A DNA stretch of 64,000 bases. Origin: Flagellimonas amoyensis. GTDB lineage: Bacteria; Bacteroidota; Bacteroidia; Flavobacteriales; Flavobacteriaceae. Both the position numbers and the translations under genes were made by a program. The notes under the pieces are model-generated. The model had not been told where the DNA came from. It saw only the letters and a list, made by a program, of their open reading frames with translations, and made no database searches. The stretch's first letter is position 1. Each line of letters begins with the position of its first letter. Of the stretch, positions 1-8,234 are shown piece after piece. Location of the stretch: positions 124,001 to 188,000 of the forward strand of contig NZ_QBUK01000002.1 in assembly GCF_003058265.1 (NCBI RefSeq), in the 5' to 3' direction.

Positions 1-217
1 GGGCATCATCCAGAATTTGATAGATTTCCTTGGCTTCGTATGCAGTCGGGGCATTTTGGTGTACCCGATAGGCCAGGGCCGTATATATCTTTGATTTCCC
101 AAAGGGAACGGCAACGCGCATTCCCGGCTGGATAAAGTCTGCCTCCCGTTGGGTAATGCTATAGGTAAATAGTCTTTCTAAAGGGATGGGAAGAACAACC
201 TCCAAAAAATATTCCAT
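1..217 (-). CDS. priA: Primosomal protein N' (PriA helicase), N-terminal part
   Basis: The reverse strand encodes a protein starting MEYFLEVVLPIPLERLFTYS and running off the window edge after about 72 codons. The start, with its LPIPLERLFTYS and PGMRVAVPFGKSK blocks, is typical of the N-terminal 3'-end-binding domain of PriA, the helicase that reloads the replisome at stalled forks. The ATG lies three bases after the stop of the DUF2147 gene, so it is probably the last visible gene of the nadC-yihY-DUF2147-priA operon. The helicase motifs lie outside the window, so the identification rests on the N-terminus only. Confidence 0.9.
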   Translation of the reverse strand, partial: MEYFLEVVLPIPLERLFTYSITQREADFIQPGMRVAVPFGKSKIYTALAYRVHQNAPTAYEAKEIYQILDDA

Positions 218-220
218 ACA

Positions 221-670
221 CTACTCCTCAATCACCCTGTGCCAGGTCTGTGTTCTGTGCAAAAAGGCCAGATAGCCCCTCACCTTCAGTCGATTATTGT
301 TTTCATCGTCCAGCCAGACCTTGCCCCTAAAGGTCATTCCCTGTTCGGGATCGAACAACCTGTCCCCCTTGTATTCCCCTCTTCCATTGTCCTCGAAATC
401 GTCCATGATCTTCATGCCGAGCACCGGTTTGTCCTTCAGCTCGCCATCGCATTTGGTACAGAGGGCATCTTGCTTTCCTTCTTCCAATATTTTGACCACC
501 CTGGCATGCATCAGGCCATCTTCCTTATAGATTTCAATGATCGCCTTGGCAACACCGTTACGGTCATCAATGGTTTTCCATTTGCCGAAAACAGTCTGTG
601 ACCACACCCCCTGAACACACAGAAAGCCTATCAGGAAAATGCACTTATGGATTGTTCTGCTGCCTTTCAT
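221..670 (-). CDS. DUF2147 family secreted protein
   Basis: This 149-residue protein has an N-terminal signal peptide (hydrophobic residues about 10-24, likely cleaved after VWSQ) followed by one domain with the DUF2147 pattern: GKWKTIDD near the start, a central CTKCDGELKDKPVLGM block, and a C-terminal RGYLAFLHRTQTWHR. Proteins of this family are small secreted or periplasmic beta-rich proteins of unknown function. The start overlaps the end of the yihY gene by 26 bases and the stop is three bases before priA, which indicates a cotranscribed operon. The function is not known. Confidence 0.85.
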   Translation of the reverse strand: MKGSRTIHKCIFLIGFLCVQGVWSQTVFGKWKTIDDRNGVAKAIIEIYKEDGLMHARVVKILEEGKQDALCTKCDGELKDKPVLGMKIMDDFEDNGRGEYKGDRLFDPEQGMTFRGKVWLDDENNNRLKVRGYLAFLHRTQTWHRVIEE

Positions 671-1625
671 GTCGTTTTTTTAGAGAGTTGAGGGTTGCGT
701 TGAGTTCAAAACCCAACAGTAAGATATTGGAATTTAACCAAATGAACACCATCAAGATCAATAATCCTCCCAATGCTCCATAAAGTTCGTTGTATCGGGC
801 GAATTTTTCCACATATATCCCAAAAAGATATGAGGTCAGAAGGAACAAAAGTGTGGTCATGAGTGCCCCTGCCGAAAAAAATCGCGCATTCCTCCCTTCG
901 GCGGTCCCAAAATAATACAGGATGGAAGTGGTAAGGTAGGACAGGCTCAGGAAAAAGATAATCTTGGCCGCTTGTATGCCCACATCGTCCCCTTTTTCAA
1001 CATCGTAGCCCAAGGTCTTCCCGAGATATTGACTCGTGTATTCCACAATATAAAACTCGAAGTACACAAAGGCCACGGCCCCAATGATCAGCAAAATGGA
1101 AAGGATGAGCCCCACCATGAGCGCATAGGCATACTGCCTGAAAAAATTACGGGTAAGCTCCACATGGTACGAATTTTCGAATCCTCCGAAAATGGCGTTC
1201 ACCCCATTGGCCACCAAAAAGATGGACACCAAGAATGCCGATGACAGCAGCCCCCCTTGCTTCTGGTCCTTGATCTGCTGATAGATGTCGCCAAAATAAT
1301 CACTGGTGGCCGACGGAAGGAAGGATTCCAAAAAATCGAGGAACTGTGCATCGAAATTTTCATTGCCCACACTCACGAAGGGAATGATGAAGGGAATGAG
1401 CGTCACCAAAAAGATGAGCAACGGAAACAGGGCCATAAAAAGACTGAAGGCAATGGAGCTGGCACGGGAGGACAGCGTCCCCTTCACGATGCCCACCAAG
1501 TACATTTCCATCACATCATAGAAGGACAGGCCCTCAAAAGCCTTTAGTTTGATGCGTTTCAACAAGCGCACCAACCAATTGACCACGGGTATTTTCTCCA
1601 ATTGCTCTTCTATGGCCACTGACAT
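645..1625 (-). CDS. YihY/BrkB family inner-membrane protein
   Basis: This 326-residue protein has six predicted membrane segments, roughly at residues 50-84, 126-150, 166-195, 218-240, 248-272 and 282-308. The RASSIAFSLFMALFPLLIFL block after the first amphipathic segment is characteristic of the YihY/BrkB family. Members were once called ribonuclease BN by mistake; the true function is unresolved and may be envelope transport. The ATG directly follows the nadC stop codon and the 3' end overlaps the next gene, so it sits in the nadC-priA operon. Confidence 0.88.
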   Translation of the reverse strand: MSVAIEEQLEKIPVVNWLVRLLKRIKLKAFEGLSFYDVMEMYLVGIVKGTLSSRASSIAFSLFMALFPLLIFLVTLIPFIIPFVSVGNENFDAQFLDFLESFLPSATSDYFGDIYQQIKDQKQGGLLSSAFLVSIFLVANGVNAIFGGFENSYHVELTRNFFRQYAYALMVGLILSILLIIGAVAFVYFEFYIVEYTSQYLGKTLGYDVEKGDDVGIQAAKIIFFLSLSYLTTSILYYFGTAEGRNARFFSAGALMTTLLFLLTSYLFGIYVEKFARYNELYGALGGLLILMVFIWLNSNILLLGFELNATLNSLKKRHERQQNNP

Positions 1626-2483
1626 CTACACGGCTTTTAAACTAAGGTCCATATTATAGACCGAATGGGTGAGTGCACCGGAGGAAATATAATCAACTCC
1701 ACATTCGGCATACGTCCGGATGGTTTCTTCGTTGATCCCTCCAGAGGATTCGGTCTGGCATTTGCCGTCTATGCGTTTTACGGCTTCGCGGGTCTGCTCG
1801 TAGTCAAAATTGTCCAACAGGATGCGGTGCACTCCATCGGATTGTAGAATTTCATCGACCTCGGTCAAATCCCTGGCCTCCACAATGATTTTTAGGTCCT
1901 TGCCCTTTTCCTTGAGGTATTCCTGGGTCTTTTGAATGGCCTTGGTGATGCCCCCCGCAAAATCGATATGGTTGTCCTTCAACATCACCATGTCGTACAG
2001 GGCGAACCTATGGTTCTCGCCACCGCCGATCTTTACGGCCCATTTTTCCAACGCCCGGATGCCCGGGGTGGTCTTTCGGGTGTCCAAGATCTTGGTGTCC
2101 GTGTCATCCAAAAGGGACACAAAATCCTGGGTCTTGGTGGCAATGGCACTCATGCGCTGCATGGCGTTCAGTACCAACCGCTCCGCCTTTAGGATGCTTT
2201 GGGAGCTTCCTTCCACATAAAAAACGACATCCCCATATTTTACAGGACTTCCATCTTCCATCAGGACATCCACCTTCAATTTAGGGTCGATGTAACGAAA
2301 AACCAGCTTGGCAAATTCCACACCGGCAATGATGCCCTCATCTTTCACCAACAGTTTGGCCTTTCCGGTGGCCGATGATGGAATACAGGCCAACGAACTG
2401 TGGTCACCATCACCAACATCTTCACGCACCGCATTGGAAATGATCAGATCCAGTTCTTTTTGAAATTGTTCTTCAGAAATCAT
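1626..2483 (-). CDS. nadC: Nicotinate-nucleotide pyrophosphorylase (carboxylating)
   Basis: The enzyme converts quinolinate and PRPP to nicotinate mononucleotide, CO2 and pyrophosphate in de novo NAD synthesis. The 285-residue product has the family length and contains the substrate-binding block TRKTTPGIRALEKWAVKIGG, the KDNHI motif, and a C-terminal SSGGINEETI/SSGALTHS pair that binds phosphate. The reading frame is open to an upstream ATG at 2516, but the extra eleven residues (MFLVFSWKPKC) are unlike the family and homologues begin near MISEEQF, so I chose 2483. It is the first gene of the minus-strand operon ending in priA. Confidence 0.95.
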   Translation of the reverse strand: MISEEQFQKELDLIISNAVREDVGDGDHSSLACIPSSATGKAKLLVKDEGIIAGVEFAKLVFRYIDPKLKVDVLMEDGSPVKYGDVVFYVEGSSQSILKAERLVLNAMQRMSAIATKTQDFVSLLDDTDTKILDTRKTTPGIRALEKWAVKIGGGENHRFALYDMVMLKDNHIDFAGGITKAIQKTQEYLKEKGKDLKIIVEARDLTEVDEILQSDGVHRILLDNFDYEQTREAVKRIDGKCQTESSGGINEETIRTYAECGVDYISSGALTHSVYNMDLSLKAV

Positions 2484-2596
2484 GCATTTGGGTTTCCACG
2501 AAAATACTAAAAACATTGGTGTTGTTTTGTGATTTGGTTATTGAGTTATTGGGTTATTGATGTCCGATGCTCGAAGACTGATGTCTGATGCCCGAA

Positions 2597-2636
2597 GTCT
2601 GAAGTGTCACGTTGAGCGTAGTCGAAACGTCGGAAG
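2597..2636 (+). repeat. 40-bp repeat, left copy
   Basis: The 40 bases from 2597 to 2636 are identical, in reverse complement, to 7681-7720. Similarity stops abruptly on both sides. The core TTGAGCGTAGTCGAAACG resembles short dispersed intergenic elements common in Flavobacteriaceae. Confidence 0.9.
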
Positions 2637-2700
2637 TCAGATGTTAGAGCATAGAACAGAGAAAATAGACTTGGATGATTCGGTTACTGGGTTATTCGTG

Positions 2701-2790
2701 ATGCTTGACATTCTGAAAAACGCGGAGCATTTGATGAATCTGATCCTGTAAGAGATTCTTCGCGTTGCTCAGAATGACAAAGTCTGCTGC
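2701..2790 (+). repeat. Dispersed intergenic repeat, left of surface gene
   Basis: This segment contains CATTCTGAAAA, a CGGAG core and GAATCTG in the same order and spacing as 4673-4712, followed by TTCTTCGCGTTGCTCAGAATG. It is one of several copies of a degenerate intergenic element and lies upstream of the surface lipoprotein gene in the same orientation as the downstream copy. Confidence 0.65.
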
Positions 2791-3016
2791 ATACTGAAAC
2801 AACTGTAACCTGAAACATAAAACTTGGAACCCAAAACCCATAGTTCCACCTGCATTTGAACTTGAAACTTGCACTTGGGCTTTTCCCCCTCAACCCAAAA
2901 CTACCATCCGTCAACCCAAACCACACATCCGTCAGATCGTGCAAAAATCTTTTTCGCCCATTTCCCATCTTGCCGCGTTATTCACCCTAAAACAAAAAAA
3001 TGTTATGGAAAACATC

Positions 3017-4549
3017 ATGAAAAAATTGGGACTTACCATCCTTGCCATGGCCCTTGTATGGTCCTGTGGAAAGGATGATGGGCCCACCGACCCAAAACCA
3101 TCCGACAAGAACACGGCCCCAGTGATAGCAGCACAGGAATTCACTGCCTTTGAGGGCATTACCGAAGCCCAAGTTATCGGAACCGTTGTGGCCACCGATG
3201 CGGACAAGGACGCCCTTACCTTCTCCATCAAGACCAACGACAATGCCCTTTTCGAGATCACGGCCGCTGGGGCCCTGAGCCTGGCACCCGGCAAGGCGTT
3301 GAGTTTCGCCACCAAGGCACAGCACAGCATCACCGTGGAAGTGACCGATGGGGAGGATGCGGCAACGGCCGCCATCACCATCAAGGTGAGCCAGACCGTT
3401 CCACAGAACACCGCTCCCGAGTTTACGTTTAACAATGGGGGTGAATTCATAGAGTTCACTGTTCAAGAGGATGTCTCGGATACGGATGTCATTGGCACTG
3501 TCCTAGCTACAGATGCAGATGGCGATGAGCTTACCTTTAGCATCAAGACCAATAGCGATGACCTCTTTGAGATCACCACTACAGGAGAACTCTCTTTGTT
3601 CACTGGCAAGAGTCTGGACTATGAAACTGCAACTTCTTACAACATTACCGTTCAGGTAAGCGACGGACTAGCCTTAGTAGAAGAAACTGTGACCATTGTT
3701 GTAGAGGATATAGAAGAAGATATAGATCCTGGCCCTGCCAACGACCCCAACGCCTTCATCACCATCTGGAAAACTGATGCCGACAACGAGGAAATTGTCA
3801 TAGGTACCAACAACTCTTTCACCTATGACTATACAATCCAATGGGGTGATGGCACTTCAGAACAGATTACTTCCAACACTCCTGTCAGCCACATCTATGC
3901 CACAGCTGGTAACCACACCGTAGTCATTAAGGGTACATTCCCTTCAATTCAGTATATCAATGGGGTGACCACACCATCCAAATTGCTGTCCATAGAGCAG
4001 TGGGGTACCATTGCTTGGAAGCTTTTGAATCGTGCTTTTGCCTATTGTACAAACATGACCTATAATGCCACAGATACTCCAGATCTTTCCCAAGTGACCA
4101 ACATAGGGTATATGTTCTATAAAACAGATGCTTTCAATGGACCGATAGGAGATTGGGACACCTCCCATGTGACCAACATGTCCAATATGTTCAATGAAGC
4201 TACTGCTTTCAATCAGAACATTGGAGACTGGGACACCTCCCATGTGACCAACATGTTCAACATGTTCAATAAAGCCACTGCTTTTGACCAGAACATAGGT
4301 GGTTGGGACATCTCCAGCGTGACCAATATGGCTGGGATGTTTGACAATTGTGGCATGTCAGTGTCCAAGTTCAGGGATACCCTTGTGGGATGGAAAAACT
4401 TTGTGGTACAAAATAACGGCCCGGATGGGGTGACCCTCGGTGCCGATGGAATCATTTTTTGTCCAGAGAGTGTTGAAGCCGTAGTGATCTTAACCAATCA
4501 CAATTGGGTCTTCACAGGGAATGCCTCCCAACAGAACACCTGCGACTGA
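3017..4549 (+). CDS. Surface lipoprotein with cadherin-like and BspA-type repeats
   Basis: The 510-residue product begins with a lipoprotein signal (MKKLGLTILAMALVWSC) whose Cys is followed by GKDDG, acidic residues that suit a Bacteroidota surface-export signal. Residues about 35-245 form two cadherin-like repeats, each with an ATDADxDxLTFSIKTN calcium-site block. Next comes a PKD-like beta domain with IQWGDGT and HIYATAGNHTV, and then BspA/DUF285 repeats (DWDTSHVTNMSNMF, DWDTSHVTNMFNMF, GWDISSVTNMAGMF). The role is probably adhesion or surface display (inference). The open frame extends to 2939, with ATGs at 3005 and 3017; I chose 3017 because MKK directly precedes the hydrophobic stretch. 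Intergenic repeats flank the gene. Confidence 0.85.
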   Translation: MKKLGLTILAMALVWSCGKDDGPTDPKPSDKNTAPVIAAQEFTAFEGITEAQVIGTVVATDADKDALTFSIKTNDNALFEITAAGALSLAPGKALSFATKAQHSITVEVTDGEDAATAAITIKVSQTVPQNTAPEFTFNNGGEFIEFTVQEDVSDTDVIGTVLATDADGDELTFSIKTNSDDLFEITTTGELSLFTGKSLDYETATSYNITVQVSDGLALVEETVTIVVEDIEEDIDPGPANDPNAFITIWKTDADNEEIVIGTNNSFTYDYTIQWGDGTSEQITSNTPVSHIYATAGNHTVVIKGTFPSIQYINGVTTPSKLLSIEQWGTIAWKLLNRAFAYCTNMTYNATDTPDLSQVTNIGYMFYKTDAFNGPIGDWDTSHVTNMSNMFNEATAFNQNIGDWDTSHVTNMFNMFNKATAFDQNIGGWDISSVTNMAGMFDNCGMSVSKFRDTLVGWKNFVVQNNGPDGVTLGADGIIFCPESVEAVVILTNHNWVFTGNASQQNTCD

Positions 4550-4583
4550 TCCCGAAAAAATTGGACTATATGCATTAAAATTT

Positions 4584-4621
4584 ACCACCGTGAGGCCCTT
4601 GGTCTTTCGGTGGTTTTTTTG
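4584..4621 (+). terminator. Rho-independent terminator of the surface lipoprotein gene
   Basis: A 7-bp stem pairs ACCACCG (4584-4590) with CGGTGGT (4608-4614). The second arm runs straight into a T tract on the plus strand, 35 bases after the stop codon. Confidence 0.8.
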
Positions 4622-4905
4622 TTAAGTTATTTGGTTACAGGTTTATTCGGTTATTTGGATTGTTGGTGCAGGTCATTCTGAAAATACGGAGTGTTTGAAG
4701 AATCTGTCCAGAGAGGGATTATTTGATGGTCTGGAGTCAGAGGTCAGAAGTCTGACTATTGTGATATTGGTAATTGACAATTGTTCATTGCAAATCGGAT
4801 TTTCCTTTTACCCTTGAACCCTTCACCTTTATCCTCAATTGTATTCCCTCCTTTGACTTTTGATCCCAACCGCTTTCTTTCCCCATAAAGAGCTACTTTT
4901 GGATC
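4622..4905. other. Intergenic stretch with repeat remnants
   Basis: No gene is supported. At 4673-4712 lies a diverged copy of the element at 2707-2746 (CATTCTGAAAA, CGGAG, GAATCTG in order). It is followed by a GTCAGAGGTCAGAAGTCTG string like that near 2580-2640. The last 15 bases hold a TACTTTTG promoter-like element directly before rlmH. Confidence 0.6.
4894..4901 (+). promoter_or_regulatory. TAnnTTTG promoter-like element before rlmH
   Basis: TACTTTTG matches the Bacteroidota -7 consensus TAnnTTTG and ends four bases before the rlmH ATG. No TTG is present at the -33 spacing. If used, the transcript would be nearly or fully leaderless. Confidence 0.4.
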
Positions 4906-5379
4906 ATGCAGATTACATTGATTGCCATAGGAAAAACAGACAAGGCCGAACTGGAGCAACTGATAGCCCTATATGAGAAGCGGCTAAAACACTACATCAA
5001 GTTCGAGTTTGTGGTACTGCCCGATATCAAAAACAGTAAAAACCTATCGGAGGCCCAACAGAAGGAAAAGGAAGGGGAACTCATTTTGGCGCAGCTACAG
5101 CCCACCGATACCCTGGTGCTTTTGGATGAAAATGGCAAACAATATACATCACTGGATTTTGCCCAATTTCTGCAAAAGAAAATGAACAGTGGCCTTAAAA
5201 ACCTGGTCCTGGCCATTGGTGGTCCCTATGGGTTCAGTGACGCGGTCTATGCCAAATGCTCTGGAAAAATCAGTCTTTCCAAAATGACCTTTTCCCACCA
5301 AATGGTCCGCTTGTTCTTGGTGGAACAATTGTACAGAGGATTCACCATCCTACGGAACGAACCGTATCATCACCAGTAA
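4906..5379 (+). CDS. rlmH: 23S rRNA (pseudouridine(1915)-N(3))-methyltransferase
   Basis: RlmH is a SPOUT-fold enzyme that methylates pseudouridine 1915 of 23S rRNA in helix 69. The 157-residue product has the family's usual length and its diagnostic blocks: ITLIAIGKTDKAEL at the start, LDENGKQYTSLDFA, LVLAIGGPYGFSDAVY for SAM binding, and the C-terminal RLFLVEQLYRGFTILRNEPY with the terminal YHHQ. The start is unambiguous because the methionine begins the conserved first beta strand. It stands alone on the plus strand, convergent with serA. Confidence 0.97.
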   Translation: MQITLIAIGKTDKAELEQLIALYEKRLKHYIKFEFVVLPDIKNSKNLSEAQQKEKEGELILAQLQPTDTLVLLDENGKQYTSLDFAQFLQKKMNSGLKNLVLAIGGPYGFSDAVYAKCSGKISLSKMTFSHQMVRLFLVEQLYRGFTILRNEPYHHQ

Positions 5380-5466
5380 TCCTTAAATTCAAGAGACAGG
5401 AATCAAGAAACAAGACCAAATGTCTTTGTTGTTCCTGTTTCTTGCAACGAAGGGGTCCTGAATCGA

Positions 5467-7371
5467 TTAATAAAGTACCCTAAACTTGATGGTGTTTTCC
5501 ACGTTCTTCAGTTCCTTCACCACATCTTTGTCGTACTCCCTGTCCAGATCAGTGATCACATAACCCACTTCGGGGTCTGTGGAGAGGTATTGTCCAGTGA
5601 TATTGAGACCGTACTTGGCCAACACTTCATTGATCTTCGCCATGATGCCCGGCACATTTTTATGGATGTGCAGGAAACGGTGCGCCTTGTTCTGTTTGGG
5701 CAACCTGATATTGGGAAAATTCACAGCATCTACCGTGTTCCCTGAATTGATATAGTCCATGATCTTGCTGGGCACAAAATCAGCAATGTCGCGCTGTGCC
5801 TCTTCGGTGCTACCACCAATGTGTGGTGTGAGTATCACATTGGACAAGCCTTGCAAAGGCGTTTCGAAAGCGCCATTGGCACTTGGTTCGGAAGGAAACA
5901 CATCTACCGCGGCACCACCCAATTTTCCACTCTTCAACGCAGATGCCAGTGCATCGATATCTACCACAAAGCCCCTAGATAGGTTGATGAGCATAGCTCC
6001 ATTCTTCATTTGGTTGATCTCGCGCTCACCTATAAAGTTCTTGTTGGCCTTGTTGTCGTCCACATGAAGGGTGACCACATCGGACACGGACAATAAGTCT
6101 TCCAACGTATTGCATTTCACCGCATTGCCAAGGGCCAATTGGTCCTCCACATCATAATAGTACACATGCATACCGATGGCTTCCGCCAATACGGACATTT
6201 GCTTTCCGATATTGCCATAGCCCACAATCCCTAGGTTCTTGCCCCTAACTTCCCTTGAATTGGAAGCCGTTTTGTTCCACTCCCCATTATGGATCTCGGT
6301 ACTACGCGGGAAGATACTGCGCATAAGCATGATGATATGGCCAACGGCAAGCTCCACTACGGACCTTGTGTTGCTATAGGGTGCATTGAAGACCACTACC
6401 CCCTTCTTTTTGCTGTATTCCAAATCGATTTGTGTGGTCCCGATACAAAAAGCCCCTACCACCAACAGTTTATTGGCGGCATCCAACACTCTCTGAGTCA
6501 CTTGTGTCTTGGAGCGGATACCAAGTACATGGACCCCTTTGATGCGTTCCACAAGTTCGTCCTCGGAGAGACTGTGCTTTACCAGTTCCACGGAAAATCC
6601 ATCTTCGGATAGGTTCTCAAAGGCTGCTGTGTGCACATTTTCCAGCAAAAGGATCTTGATTCGGTTCTTGGGATAGGACAGGTTTCTTGGTAAATCGTTC
6701 ACAAATAAAAATTCATCTAGGTTAGGTGCCACGTGATCGGCATTGTTAGCCGCTTTTTCACGGTGCACGTTTTCAGTGTAGGCAAAAAACTTATGGGCTA
6801 TTCCGGCCTCGCGCATCACATAATCGCTATAACCGTCGCCAATCACCTGAACCTCGCCTTCCAGACCCAGGTTTTTCAAACATTCTATCTTTCCGTTGTG
6901 GGACGCGAGCACATTGGTCTCATCAAACCCAACAATATTGCCTTCTTCATCAAACTTGAAGGTATTGGCATATACCCTATCCGAAGGAATCTTGTATTCT
7001 TCGACTATGGGATCTATAAATTCCTTGAATCCGCAGGAAATCACATAGATATCTTCTGAAAATTCGTGGAAAAAATCCTTATTGGCCGCGATGGATTTGG
7101 ATATCTTTTGGCGAAGTTCGGCAACGAGGTCCTGAAGATCGCTCTTGTTCGCGTTGAGCAGACGTATCCTTCTTTCCAAGGATTCAGTGAAGGAAATGTC
7201 ACCATCTATCCCCAAGTTGGTGATCCGTTGGATTTCCTTTACGATCTCGTCACGCTTTGGGTTTCCCTGAAGGGTCATTTCCGCCAGAACATCCAACGCT
7301 TCGACCCTTGTGAGGGTGCTGTCAAAATCGAAAACATATTTGCGTCCCGTTTGCACCATGGATTCCATCAA
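5467..7371 (-). CDS. serA: Phosphoserine phosphatase-phosphoglycerate dehydrogenase fusion
   Basis: The 634-residue protein joins the first and third steps of serine synthesis. Residues about 10-220 are a HAD phosphoserine phosphatase with nucleophile motif DFDSTLTRVEALD (Asp15 and Asp17) and metal-binding GDGYSDYVMREAG. Residues about 235-555 are a D-3-phosphoglycerate dehydrogenase with GxGxxG block VGYGNIGKQM, NLSRGFVVD, and the catalytic-His region ILTPHIGGSTEEAQ. Residues about 565-634 form a regulatory ACT domain beginning HRFLHIHKNVPGIM. Both catalytic halves look intact. The same architecture is, to my knowledge, common in Flavobacteriaceae. The middle enzyme SerC is not in the window. 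An in-frame ATG four codons downstream is an alternative start. Confidence 0.93.
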   Translation of the reverse strand: MMESMVQTGRKYVFDFDSTLTRVEALDVLAEMTLQGNPKRDEIVKEIQRITNLGIDGDISFTESLERRIRLLNANKSDLQDLVAELRQKISKSIAANKDFFHEFSEDIYVISCGFKEFIDPIVEEYKIPSDRVYANTFKFDEEGNIVGFDETNVLASHNGKIECLKNLGLEGEVQVIGDGYSDYVMREAGIAHKFFAYTENVHREKAANNADHVAPNLDEFLFVNDLPRNLSYPKNRIKILLLENVHTAAFENLSEDGFSVELVKHSLSEDELVERIKGVHVLGIRSKTQVTQRVLDAANKLLVVGAFCIGTTQIDLEYSKKKGVVVFNAPYSNTRSVVELAVGHIIMLMRSIFPRSTEIHNGEWNKTASNSREVRGKNLGIVGYGNIGKQMSVLAEAIGMHVYYYDVEDQLALGNAVKCNTLEDLLSVSDVVTLHVDDNKANKNFIGEREINQMKNGAMLINLSRGFVVDIDALASALKSGKLGGAAVDVFPSEPSANGAFETPLQGLSNVILTPHIGGSTEEAQRDIADFVPSKIMDYINSGNTVDAVNFPNIRLPKQNKAHRFLHIHKNVPGIMAKINEVLAKYGLNITGQYLSTDPEVGYVITDLDREYDKDVVKELKNVENTIKFRVLY

Positions 7372-7721
7372 AAAAATTAAGGTGTAAAATTAAGCATTAA
7401 TTCCATCCCTGAAATCTGAGCTGCCCAAAAACCTTACAGAATTGTCGATAAATCAAAAAACCCTTACATTTTGTTTTAAATGGCACCTGAAATCCAACTT
7501 TTTGCAATTTGGTTCAAGATGAAGTGAAAGTTCAAGTTCAAAACGCAAGTTTCAAGCACAAGATTCCAAATTCCAGTATGCAGTTGGCAGAAGTCAGTAA
7601 GCAGTCATCAATAACTCAATCACCAAAGTCTATGTTCTTTCGTCTATTTCGACACGAATTTCACGAATAGGCACGAAATACTTCCGACGTTTCGACTACG
7701 CTCAACGTGACACTTCAGACC
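7372..7721. other. Intergenic stretch with repeat material
   Basis: No gene is supported between the serA start and the stop of the next minus-strand gene. The left part holds A/T-rich sequence that probably carries the serA promoter. The right part (7540-7720) consists of degenerate strings such as AAGTTCAAGTTC and GCAGTTGGCAGAAGTCAG, and ends in the right arm of the 40-bp inverted repeat. Confidence 0.6.
7681..7720 (-). repeat. 40-bp repeat, right (inverted) copy
   Basis: This is an exact reverse complement of 2597-2636 over 40 bases. It abuts the stop codon of the minus-strand methyltransferase gene and is the outer boundary of a 5-kb interval holding the surface lipoprotein, rlmH and serA. 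Confidence 0.9.
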
Positions 7722-8174
7722 TCAAAACCAACGCCGGGTCAGTTTGCAGTACATACTGTATTCCTTACCGAACATTTTTGCCAATGCCTCTTCTTCCCCC
7801 TTGATCTGGAAACGGTTCATGTAGGACACAAAACCCGCTGCCAAAAGCGTATTGAAAGCGTTCCCCAATTTCAGGCCTAAGGCCAAAAGAAAAAGCAGCA
7901 TTCCCAGATACATGGGGTTTCGGGTGTAGTTGTAGATGCCCGAAGTCACCAATTGGGATGCCTTGCCCGGACTCAGTGGGTCCGTGGTGGTCTTGGCCTT
8001 GATGAATTGTATGATAGAAATGAAAATCACCAAAAATCCCAAGCCCGCCAAGAAGAGGGCCAGCTCCCTCCTGCCAAAAAAATCAAAGGCCCCAACGGGC
8101 AGGAATTTGGCAAGGACATACATTGATCCCCCAAACAGCAACATCACCAGAACCGGTGGCAATTTCAATTTCAT
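7722..8174 (-). CDS. Isoprenylcysteine carboxylmethyltransferase/PEMT-like membrane methyltransferase
   Basis: This 150-residue integral membrane protein has about four hydrophobic segments and the C-terminal signature of the ICMT/phospholipid methyltransferase superfamily: LVTSGIYNYTRNPMYLGMLL, then GEEEALAKMFGKEYSMYC. Members use SAM to methylate lipids or prenylated cysteines; the bacterial substrates are mostly unknown. It is monocistronic on the minus strand, with its stop beside a repeat and its start divergent from rdgB 60 bases away. Confidence 0.85.
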   Translation of the reverse strand: MKLKLPPVLVMLLFGGSMYVLAKFLPVGAFDFFGRRELALFLAGLGFLVIFISIIQFIKAKTTTDPLSPGKASQLVTSGIYNYTRNPMYLGMLLFLLALGLKLGNAFNTLLAAGFVSYMNRFQIKGEEEALAKMFGKEYSMYCKLTRRWF

Positions 8175-8200
8175 GCGACGTGTTTAAGTTTCGAAATTAC

Positions 8201-8208
8201 TACTTTTG
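8201..8208 (+). promoter_or_regulatory. TAnnTTTG promoter-like element before rdgB
   Basis: TACTTTTG matches the Bacteroidota -7 consensus 26 bases before the rdgB ATG. No clear -33 TTG is seen at the standard 19-base spacing. Confidence 0.4.
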
Positions 8209-8234
8209 ATCATCAAATAGAACCCCTCCACGTT

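Larger units (their letters stand above)
2484..3016. other. Intergenic stretch rich in dispersed repeats
   Basis: No credible gene was found. The segment holds degenerate tandem-like strings (GGTTATTG at 2537-2566, CCGATGCTCGAAG/CCCGAAGTCTGAAG at 2560-2605), one arm of a perfect 40-bp inverted repeat at 2597-2636, and a 2701-2790 element with a CTCAGAATGA core. Such text recurs at 4620-4760, 7540-7720, 21540-21625 and 35290-35325. The small open frames here translate to low-complexity peptides and are not genes. Confidence 0.7.

Noticed and set aside
5395-5445. Hairpin after rlmH (ACAGGAA/TTCCTGT and CAAGAAACA/TGTTTCTTG)
   Set aside because: The stems compete and have long loops and no T tract, so I do not call it a terminator; it may be another dispersed repeat.
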